From the NCBI GenBank assembly GCA_041639705.1, contig JBEQBT010000234.1, positions 1-5,412 of the forward strand: DNA of 5,412 nt, in the 5' to 3' direction. The first letter of the stretch is position 1. Every line of letters starts with the position of its first letter. Under the pieces are notes generated by a model. That model was not told the origin of the DNA. It ran no database searches and worked only from the letters and a program-made list of their open reading frames with translations. Below are positions 1-5,001 of the stretch, in pieces. This DNA is from JARDZI01 sp041639705 (GTDB lineage: Bacteria > Bacillota > Clostridia > Clostridiales > Caloramatoraceae). The position numbers and the translations under genes were made by a program.

Positions 1-225
1 ATGAAAAAGGATTTTAAGCAAATTGTAGAAGGACCTGAGGTTATGGGTGTTACGAATTTAGGAGATTTTGGTGTTACTATAAGAGTTTTTGCAAAGACAT
101 TGCCTATGGAGCAGTGGAGTATAGAAGCAGAAATGAGAAAAAGAATTAAAAATGCTCTAGACAAGGATGGAATAGAAATTCCATATACTAAGAGGGTTTT
201 AGTTGAAGATAGAAAGGAGAGATAG
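1..225 (+). CDS. MscS-family mechanosensitive ion channel, C-terminal fragment (5' end outside the window)
   Basis: This is the last 74 residues of a small-conductance mechanosensitive channel, a membrane protein that opens under tension and releases solutes during osmotic downshock. The segment EGPEVMGVTNLGDFGVTIRV (residues 10-29) followed by EQWSIEAEMRKRIKNALDKDGIEIP (from residue 37) is typical of the cytoplasmic alpha/beta C-terminal domain of MscS proteins. No membrane helix, pore helix or beta domain is present, so the ATG at position 1 is almost certainly an internal methionine and the gene begins upstream. It ends at TAG 223-225, 2 bp before the DUF951 gene, so the two are probably co-transcribed. 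The family call is firm; which MscS subfamily cannot be told from this fragment. Confidence 0.88.
   Translation: MKKDFKQIVEGPEVMGVTNLGDFGVTIRVFAKTLPMEQWSIEAEMRKRIKNALDKDGIEIPYTKRVLVEDRKER
213..220 (+). promoter_or_regulatory. Ribosome binding site that fixes the TTG start of the DUF951 gene
   Basis: AAAGGAGA lies inside the last codons of the upstream channel gene, 7 nt before TTG 228. No ATG or GTG start is available near this point in the reading frame. The homologous part of the protein begins only a few residues in, so the site supports initiation at TTG. Confidence 0.7.
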
Positions 226-227
226 GT

Positions 228-446
228 TTGGTTAAGGAGTTTTATCTTGGAGATATAGTACAGACTAGAAAGGGCCATCCATGTGGAAGTGATCAGTGGG
301 AGATTATAAGGCTTGGTGCAGATATAAAGATGAAATGCACTGGTTGTGGTAGAATAGTTATGCTTCCAAGGTCCCAATTTGAGAAGTCAGTTAAAAAGAT
401 CATAAAAAGTAATCATATAATAGAAAATAAAGAGGTTGCCGAATAA
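228..446 (+). CDS. DUF951 family small protein (YyzM-like), putative metal-binding
   Basis: This 72-residue protein is recognisable as DUF951 from LGDIVQTRKGHPCGSDQWEI (residues 7-26), RLGADIKMKCTGCGRIVMLP (28-47) and the following RSQFEKSVKKI. Conserved cysteines are C19 in HPCG and C37 and C40 in CTGCG; they could bind zinc, though that is inference. The family is widespread in Firmicutes, usually close to rpsF, ychF or parB genes, and its biochemical role is not established to my knowledge. It starts with TTG, 2 bp after the channel stop codon, and ends at TAA 444-446. The residues after about 60 form a charged, probably disordered tail. No terminator is visible after it, so transcripts may read into rpsF. 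Confidence 0.88.
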   Translation: MVKEFYLGDIVQTRKGHPCGSDQWEIIRLGADIKMKCTGCGRIVMLPRSQFEKSVKKIIKSNHIIENKEVAE

Positions 447-464
447 AAGATAATGTGGTAGAAT

Positions 465-470
465 TATAAT
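465..470 (+). promoter_or_regulatory. Candidate -10 box of a promoter for rpsF-ssb-rpsR
   Basis: A perfect TATAAT lies at 465-470. The usual 6-8 nt offset would put the transcription start near 476-478, exactly where the predicted leader RNA stem begins. No good -35 box sits at 16-18 bp spacing (the sequence there is AATAAA-like). TTGCCG at 436-441 is 23 bp away, which is too far. The call therefore rests on the -10 box and its fit with the leader. Confidence 0.45.
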
Positions 471-475
471 GTTAA

Positions 476-515
476 TCCCTGCTCGTGTAATGCATGAGCC
501 GTTAGTCCAGAGGGA
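476..515 (+). promoter_or_regulatory. S6:S18-binding leader RNA (rpsF autoregulatory element)
   Basis: The sequence shows an outer stem, TCCCT (476-480) with AGGGA (511-515), and an inner hairpin, GCTCGTG (481-487) with CATGAGC (493-499, one G-U pair), closed by the loop TAATG. The 3' strand is interrupted by an 11-nt bulge (500-510) that starts within CCG (499-501). This hairpin-CCG bulge-outer stem layout upstream of rpsF is the published S6:S18 motif, which mimics the 16S rRNA site of the S6:S18 dimer and lets the complex repress its own mRNA. Here the outer stem touches the AGGAGGTG ribosome binding site (515-522), which gives a plausible way to block translation. The pairing was done by eye; protein binding in this organism is inferred. 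Confidence 0.75.
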
Positions 516-522
516 GGAGGTG
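515..522 (+). promoter_or_regulatory. Ribosome binding site deciding the rpsF start
   Basis: AGGAGGTG is fully complementary to the usual 3' end of 16S rRNA and lies 6 nt before ATG 529. It selects that start over the in-frame ATG at 469. Its first base is part of the outer stem of the leader RNA. Confidence 0.88.
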
Positions 523-528
523 AACATT

Positions 529-813
529 ATGAACAGATATGAAACTTTATTTGTTGTTAAACCAAACTTAACTGAAGAACAGCTTAAGGCAATGGTAGAC
601 AAAGTAAAAGGCGTTATCGAAGGTGGTAAAGGTGTTGTTGATAATGTGGATGAATGGGGCAAGAGAAGACTTGCTTACGAAATCAACCATATTAATGAAG
701 GATACTATTTCCTTGTTAGCTTCACATCTAGCCCTGAATTACCAAAAGAGTTAGACAGAATATTAAGAATATCAGATGACGTTATAAGAAACCTTGTTAT
801 TAAACTTGATTAA
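529..813 (+). CDS. rpsF: 30S ribosomal protein S6
   Basis: S6 is a 30S subunit protein that binds the central domain of 16S rRNA as a heterodimer with S18. The product is 94 residues, the normal length for Firmicutes. Family features include MNRYETLFVVKPNLTEEQ (1-18), the segment EWGKRRLAYEINHINEGYYF (42-61), and the C-terminal ILRISDDVIRNLVIKLD. There is no long acidic C-terminal tail of the kind seen in some proteobacterial S6. An in-frame ATG at 469 would add 20 residues, but it lies within the TATAAT box, lacks a ribosome binding site and reads through the leader RNA; ATG 529 is therefore chosen. It is the first gene of rpsF-ssb-rpsR, 18 bp before ssb, and is probably controlled by the S6:S18 leader. 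Confidence 0.97.
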   Translation: MNRYETLFVVKPNLTEEQLKAMVDKVKGVIEGGKGVVDNVDEWGKRRLAYEINHINEGYYFLVSFTSSPELPKELDRILRISDDVIRNLVIKLD

Positions 814-831
814 TTTTTAGGTGGTGTAATT

Positions 832-1257
832 ATGAACAAGGCTATTTTAATTGGCAGGTTAACAAAGGACCCGGAATTGAAGTTTACTACTGGTTCGGGG
901 ATTGCCGTGGCCACCTTTACATTAGCAGTTGACAGACCTTATGTAGGCCAGAGTGGTCAAAAGGAAGCTGATTTCATACCAATTGTATGTTGGAGAAAGC
1001 TTGCTGAAAATGTAGCAAACAATCTTCAAAAAGGAAAGTTGGTTGCAGTGTCAGGTGCCATTCAAACAAGAAAGTATCAGGCACAGGATGGAACTAACAG
1101 ATATGTAACAGAAATAGTTGCAGATTCAGTTCAATTCCTAGAATGGTCTAAGGATGGGACCTCTTCCAATAGAGGAGGAGATAGTTCCCAGGGTTATGGA
1201 AACAAGGAGTCAGATGCAGGCTTTATGCCAGTAGAGGATGATGATATTCCATTTTAA
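832..1257 (+). CDS. ssb: Single-stranded DNA-binding protein
   Basis: SSB coats single-stranded DNA in replication, recombination and repair, acting as a homotetramer. The 141-residue product has an N-terminal OB fold (about 1-105) beginning MNKAILIGRLTKDPEL, with the conserved core FIPIVCWRKLAENVANNLQK (48-67). Trp54 is at the position of a known DNA-stacking tryptophan in the E. coli protein. A short Gly/Ser/Asn-rich linker follows (about 106-131). The acidic tip DDDIPF (136-141) is the standard docking peptide for partner proteins. The linker is shorter than in many Bacillus SSBs, which are about 170 residues. The start ATG has TTAGGTGGTG (817-826) upstream. Lying between two ribosomal protein genes is the classical arrangement for the housekeeping SSB of Firmicutes. 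Confidence 0.97.
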   Translation: MNKAILIGRLTKDPELKFTTGSGIAVATFTLAVDRPYVGQSGQKEADFIPIVCWRKLAENVANNLQKGKLVAVSGAIQTRKYQAQDGTNRYVTEIVADSVQFLEWSKDGTSSNRGGDSSQGYGNKESDAGFMPVEDDDIPF

Positions 1258-1280
1258 TTCAAAGGTAAGGAGGGAAAAAG

Positions 1281-1538
1281 ATGCCAGATAGAGATAGTAG
1301 AGGTAGAAGACCTAACAACAAACAGAGAAGAATGAAGAAAAGAGTTTGTTCTTTCTGTATGGATAAGGTTACATCAATAGATTACAAAGATATCTCAAAG
1401 CTCAGAAAGTATATTACTGAAAGAGGTAAGATTCTTCCAAGAAGAATTTCTGGAAACTGTGCAAAGCACCAGAGGACTCTTACAATAGCTATAAAAAGAG
1501 CAAGAAATATCGCTTTGTTACCATACACAACAGAATAA
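1281..1538 (+). CDS. rpsR: 30S ribosomal protein S18, zinc-binding (C+) type
   Basis: S18 sits in the 30S platform next to S6. The 85-residue product has a basic N-terminus (about 1-21), then VCSFCMDK, the core DISKLRKYITERGKILPRRI (37-56), and the C-terminal segment containing GNCAKHQR. Cys23, Cys26, Cys60 and His63 form a four-ligand set typical of zinc-binding (C+) S18. Some bacteria carry cysteine-free (C-) paralogues that replace this form when zinc is scarce; none is seen in this window. AAGGAGGG (1267-1274) lies 6 nt before the ATG. It is the last gene before the terminator at 1545-1576. Confidence 0.97.
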   Translation: MPDRDSRGRRPNNKQRRMKKRVCSFCMDKVTSIDYKDISKLRKYITERGKILPRRISGNCAKHQRTLTIAIKRARNIALLPYTTE

Positions 1539-1544
1539 CGTTTT

Positions 1545-1576
1545 AAAAGTGCCTCAGGGCACTTTTTTTATTTTTT
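1545..1576 (+). terminator. Intrinsic terminator after rpsR
   Basis: A perfect 9-bp stem, AAAAGTGCC (1545-1553) with GGCACTTTT (1558-1566), closes the 4-nt loop TCAG. It is followed by T-runs at 1563-1569 and 1571-1576. It starts 6 nt after the rpsR stop codon and ends the rpsF-ssb-rpsR transcript. The A-rich left arm paired to the T-run could also give partial termination on the other strand, but no gene lies on that side to need it. Confidence 0.93.
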
Positions 1577-1592
1577 AACTTTCAAATTAAAC

Positions 1593-1621
1593 TTGATAAA
1601 AAGCCTCTCATGTTGTAGCAT
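1593..1621 (+). promoter_or_regulatory. Weak promoter candidate for the second gene block
   Basis: TTGATA (1593-1598) and TAGCAT (1616-1621) are spaced 17 bp apart, matching the sigma-A consensus at 5 of 6 and 4 of 6 positions. A second -10-like GATAAT lies at 1634-1639 with only poor -35 partners. A promoter is expected here because a strong terminator precedes and five + strand genes would otherwise depend on read-through. The exact boxes are uncertain. Confidence 0.35.
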
Positions 1622-1663
1622 TACATTAAAAGAGATAATAGGTTAGTATGCTTAATTTTAGAT

Positions 1664-1669
1664 GGGGGG
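1664..1669 (+). promoter_or_regulatory. G-run ribosome binding site of the MazG-like gene
   Basis: GGGGGG lies 7 nt upstream of ATG 1677 and can pair with the CCUCC of 16S rRNA through G-C and G-U pairs. An alternative ATG at 1662 overlaps this run and has no ribosome binding site of its own, so 1677 is preferred. Confidence 0.55.
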
Positions 1670-1676
1670 CAAAATA

Positions 1677-2000
1677 ATGAATAATGAAAACATTGATATA
1701 TTCAGTAATATGAGGGTAATTGAAAGCTATAAATCATATCTTCTATCTGCAGTTGCAGACCTTTTTACAACAATGACTAAGGGGGGATTAGCTGGCATGG
1801 ACGAGGTAGTTGATGAACTAGCTGATATTACTATGCTTTCATATCTGCTAGGAAAAAGACTTGGAGTAAACTATGGGGCAATAGATGATAAAATGCTTAA
1901 AAAATTAAAACTTGGGGTTGTTGAGGAAAACAACATTGAAAAGGAATATCAGGATTATTCCAAGCTTATGTCATACATTAGGGATGGCAGGGAATTATAA
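1677..2000 (+). CDS. MazG-like family small protein
   Basis: This 107-residue protein resembles the small MazG-like proteins found in Clostridia between rpsR and the DUF2232 gene. The recognisable part is helical: DEVVDELADITMLSYLLGKR (42-61) followed by LGV. It carries one EXXD unit (E47, D50) of the type that holds magnesium in all-alpha nucleotide pyrophosphohydrolases. The first EXXE unit normally found one helix earlier is not visible; the corresponding helix reads SAVADLFTTM (24-33). Enzyme activity is therefore doubtful, and the protein may be structural, regulatory or dimer-dependent. The second half is lysine- and glutamate-rich with no known motif. ATG 1677 is preferred over 1662, which would add MGGKI. 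The stop codon overlaps the ribosome binding site of the next gene, suggesting co-expression. Confidence 0.75.
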   Translation: MNNENIDIFSNMRVIESYKSYLLSAVADLFTTMTKGGLAGMDEVVDELADITMLSYLLGKRLGVNYGAIDDKMLKKLKLGVVEENNIEKEYQDYSKLMSYIRDGREL

Positions 2001-2012
2001 GGAGGACAGAAC

Positions 2013-2981
2013 ATGAACAGAGAAAATTCAACAAAGGCTCTAGTTGAGTCAGGAATTTTAACAGGTGTTGCGGTGGTATTAATGCTTATAAGCTTATATA
2101 TACCGGTTATATCAATAGTAACCCTGTTTGTATGGCCCCTTCCGATTACTCTTATTTATATCAGACATAATATGAAATACAGTGTATTAGCATTAATCGT
2201 TACTGGCCTAGTTACTGCCATGGTTTCAGATCTATTTTCAGCTATATGGTTTACACTTATATTTGGGATAATGAGTGTAGTTATGGGATATTGTGTTAAA
2301 ACGAAAAAACCTGCTTCAGTTACATTGTTATATATGGGAATAACAAATTTCATTTGTATTATCGGGGTTTTTTATGGTTTTACACTTCTTGTGGGACAGG
2401 ATTTAATAGGACAATTTAAAACTGCAATAGAACAGAGTATGGATATGGCGAGAAATATGTATTTAAGTATGGGAATAGCACAGGAAACAATAGATAAAAC
2501 ACTTAAGCAATTTGATGTAAATTTGATGATGATGATGATCCCAGGAACATTAGTTTTGTTTTCTGCAGTAGTATCCTATATAACTTATGGGGTAGCAGGA
2601 TATTTATTCAAAAGATTTGGATATAATCTAAATAAAGTAAGGCAATTTTCAGAATGGTATATGCCATTTCAAGTTGCAATAGGAATAATATTGTTTACAT
2701 TCCTGGGTTATATTTTAAATGCAAAGGGTGTAGGTGTAGGTGAAAGTTTATTTGCAAACTCTGTTATCATATTTAGGCTGGCATTTATATTAATAGGCTT
2801 GTCCTCGACTGCATTCTTCCTTAAAAAAAGGGGAATTGCTAAAGGGATAATATTTGTTATACTATTATTTGCAGTAATAACTCCACTATCCAGTATATTA
2901 GAGCTAGTAGGAATATTTGACTATTCATTAGATCTAAGAAAGCTTGATACAAGCAGAAAAAAATTCGTTAAGAGGAAATAG
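2013..2981 (+). CDS. DUF2232 family polytopic membrane protein (YybS-like)
   Basis: This 322-residue integral membrane protein has about eight or nine hydrophobic segments, near residues 13-38, 40-50, 56-74, 77-95, 102-127, 172-198, 217-236, 246-269 and 275-297. A longer polar, methionine-containing stretch (about 128-170) falls in the middle, and the tail is basic (SRKKFVKRK). Length, segment pattern and position directly before gdpP match DUF2232/YybS. This family has been compared with substrate-binding subunits of ECF vitamin transporters, but no substrate is known. A run of four methionines (172-175) begins the segment after the polar stretch. TAAGGAGG at 1998-2005 overlaps the previous stop codon and precedes ATG 2013. 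The family call rests on topology and context more than on a sharp motif. Confidence 0.82.
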   Translation: MNRENSTKALVESGILTGVAVVLMLISLYIPVISIVTLFVWPLPITLIYIRHNMKYSVLALIVTGLVTAMVSDLFSAIWFTLIFGIMSVVMGYCVKTKKPASVTLLYMGITNFICIIGVFYGFTLLVGQDLIGQFKTAIEQSMDMARNMYLSMGIAQETIDKTLKQFDVNLMMMMIPGTLVLFSAVVSYITYGVAGYLFKRFGYNLNKVRQFSEWYMPFQVAIGIILFTFLGYILNAKGVGVGESLFANSVIIFRLAFILIGLSSTAFFLKKRGIAKGIIFVILLFAVITPLSSILELVGIFDYSLDLRKLDTSRKKFVKRK

Positions 2982-3012
2982 TAATTTAACCCAGTAGTCA
3001 TGGAGGGGTTTT

Positions 3013-5001
3013 ATGGATAAAAAATTTATAAACTTTTTTCCTAATAATAAAATATACTTATTGGTGATTGCAGGGCTATTATCAGTAGTTTTCTACTATA
3101 ATTTGTATATTGGCATAGTAGGATTACTCATTTTTGGATGTATTGTGTTATATCATCTTAAGTTTAGTAAAATTAGAAAAAAAGAGTGGAATAGGTTTGT
3201 CGAGGATTTATCGACAAATCTTGACGTAGCTGGCAGGAACACACTATCCAAAATTCCTATGCCTCTTGTTATAGTAGATAGTAGCGGTTATATACTATGG
3301 GTGAACTCTGTCTTCTCAGAAATAGTTTCTAAAAGTATTTATGGAAAAAATGTTAATGTTTTTATAAAGGATTTTAATATTCAAAAGATACTAGATAAAA
3401 ATGGTGGCCAGTTTGAAAGGGTAATCGTTGAAAAAGATATTTACAACGTTCTAGCAAGTCCTGTAGAAGTTGGTGAGGATAAGCAGGGTAAGAGTTATAT
3501 AATACTTTTGTATTTTATAAATAAAACAGATTACTATACAATGTATGAGACACATAATGAAAAAAAACCTGTAGTAGCTCTTATTGAAGTTGATAATTTT
3601 GATGAGGTTAATAAGTCTACTGAAGATATATACAGACCTGCACTAATAGCAGAAATAGATAATAGAATAAATGCCTTTGCAGCATCCATTGAAGGTATAA
3701 GCAGAAAATATGATGATACAAAGTATATAGCTGTAATGGAAAATAGATTTTTAAATCAGCTGATCGAAAAAAAATTTGATATATTAGATGATTTTAGAGG
3801 GATTGATGTAGGCAATAAAATGCCTGTGACATTGAGTATAGGCATAGGCAAAAATGCTGAAAGTTTTAATAAGGTTCATCAATATGCAGTTGCAGCAAAG
3901 GATCTAGCATTAGGTAGAGGAGGAGACCAAGCGGTTATTAAGGATGGTGACAAATTTTCTTTCTTTGGTGGAAAAAGTAAGGAAGTTGAAAAAAGGACAA
4001 GGGTTAAGGCTAGGGTTATGGCTCATGCAATAGCTGGTCTCATTGATCAAAGTGAAGAGATAATCATAATGGGGCATGATTCACCTGACATTGACTCCCT
4101 AGGAGCGGCCATTGGAATGTATAGGGGCTGTAAGTTAAGAGACAAGAATGCGTATATAATTTTGAATAGGGTTAATGATTCAATAGTAAGAATAGTTGAT
4201 AAGTTAAATAAAAGCAAGGAACATCAGGGATTGTTTATAAATAACGAGTCTGCAATGCAGAAAGCTCAAAAAAATCCATTGTTAATCGTATGTGATGTCC
4301 ATAGAAAAAGCTTTGTTGAATATCCGGATTTACTGGATAAGGTAAGTAATATAGTAATAATTGATCATCATAGAAAAAGTGTTGATTTTATAGAAAACGC
4401 CACCATATCATATATAGAACCCTATGCATCCTCATCAAGTGAGCTTGTAACCGAGTTACTTCAATACATGAATGAAAAGCCACAGCTCCATGAATTAGAA
4501 GCCCAAGCTCTAATGGCGGGGATATATGTTGATACTAAAAACTATACCTTTAAAACAGGAGTCAGAACATTTGAAGCAGCTGGATTTTTAAGAAGAATGG
4601 GTGCAAATCTAATTGAAGTCAGAAAGCTTTTTGCAGATGACTTTGAAACATATATTGAAAGAAGCAAGCTTGTAGCTAGTGCTGATATAACTAAGGGTAT
4701 AGCTATTGCTATGCACAGGGGAGCTGTTAAAAATAGCTTAATAACACCCCAAGCTGCAGATGAATTACTTAAGATTGAAGGAATTGAAGCATCCTTTGTG
4801 CTTACTGAGATGGGAAATGATATAATAATAAGTGGAAGATCCCTTGGAGATATAAACGTCCAGCTAATACTTGAAACTATTGGCGGTGGAGGTCATATGA
4901 CTATAGCAGGAGCAAAAATTCAAAATGTTTCCATAGATGAAGCAAAGCAGATGCTAATTGATTCAATAAATAATTACCTAAAGGAGAGTGACAAGAAATG
5001 A
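3013..5001 (+). CDS. gdpP: Cyclic-di-AMP phosphodiesterase GdpP (DHH/DHHA1 family)
   Basis: GdpP hydrolyses the second messenger c-di-AMP to 5'-pApA and so affects potassium transport, osmolyte balance and cell-wall stress tolerance. The 662-residue length matches B. subtilis GdpP (YybT, about 659). In order: two membrane helices (about 13-29 and 31-48), a PAS-like sensor (about 80-170, with IPMPLVIVDSSGYILWVN), a degenerate GGDEF domain (about 185-310) in which the signature position reads YDDTKY (233-238), the DHH domain and DHHA1. Catalytic motifs are intact: GHDSPDIDS (H355, D359, D361), D428 in CDVH, D451-H452-H453, D507 in YVDTK, and GGGGH (624-628). In characterised homologues the PAS binds heme and ppGpp inhibits the DHH domain; neither can be judged here. 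GGAGGGG (3002-3008) precedes ATG 3013. Its stop codon overlaps the rplI start. Confidence 0.97.
   Translation: MDKKFINFFPNNKIYLLVIAGLLSVVFYYNLYIGIVGLLIFGCIVLYHLKFSKIRKKEWNRFVEDLSTNLDVAGRNTLSKIPMPLVIVDSSGYILWVNSVFSEIVSKSIYGKNVNVFIKDFNIQKILDKNGGQFERVIVEKDIYNVLASPVEVGEDKQGKSYIILLYFINKTDYYTMYETHNEKKPVVALIEVDNFDEVNKSTEDIYRPALIAEIDNRINAFAASIEGISRKYDDTKYIAVMENRFLNQLIEKKFDILDDFRGIDVGNKMPVTLSIGIGKNAESFNKVHQYAVAAKDLALGRGGDQAVIKDGDKFSFFGGKSKEVEKRTRVKARVMAHAIAGLIDQSEEIIIMGHDSPDIDSLGAAIGMYRGCKLRDKNAYIILNRVNDSIVRIVDKLNKSKEHQGLFINNESAMQKAQKNPLLIVCDVHRKSFVEYPDLLDKVSNIVIIDHHRKSVDFIENATISYIEPYASSSSELVTELLQYMNEKPQLHELEAQALMAGIYVDTKNYTFKTGVRTFEAAGFLRRMGANLIEVRKLFADDFETYIERSKLVASADITKGIAIAMHRGAVKNSLITPQAADELLKIEGIEASFVLTEMGNDIIISGRSLGDINVQLILETIGGGGHMTIAGAKIQNVSIDEAKQMLIDSINNYLKESDKK

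Noticed and set aside
1..3. ATG at the window edge as a true start of a 74-residue protein
   Set aside because: The sequence begins in the middle of the conserved MscS C-terminal domain and has no channel part, so the gene is cut by the window.
469..528. A 20-residue N-terminal extension of S6 starting at ATG 469
   Set aside because: The ATG lies inside the TATAAT box, has no ribosome binding site, and the extension reads through the leader RNA. ATG 529 has a perfect AGGAGGTG and gives the normal S6 length.
387..662. Reverse-strand open frame of 91 codons
   Set aside because: It lies opposite DUF951, the leader and rpsF, has low-complexity composition, and resembles no family. It is a shadow of the + strand genes.
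1586..1597. ATTAAACTTGAT shared between the rpsF 3' end (near 799-810) and the gap after rpsR
   Set aside because: A single 12-nt match in AT-rich DNA has no flanking similarity and is probably chance rather than a repeat element.
1601..1650. Possible riboswitch or hairpin in the gap before the MazG-like gene
   Set aside because: Only short imperfect pairings (for example CTCT with AGAG) are visible, and the stretch is too short for a known riboswitch class.
2156..2353. Reverse-strand open frame of 65 codons
   Set aside because: It lies entirely opposite the DUF2232 membrane protein gene and shows no motif or ribosome binding site.
2525..2539. GAT/ATG triplet repeat as a phase-variation tract
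   Set aside because: It is only four to five triplets long and a change of one unit keeps the frame, so an on/off switch is not expected; it simply encodes four methionines.
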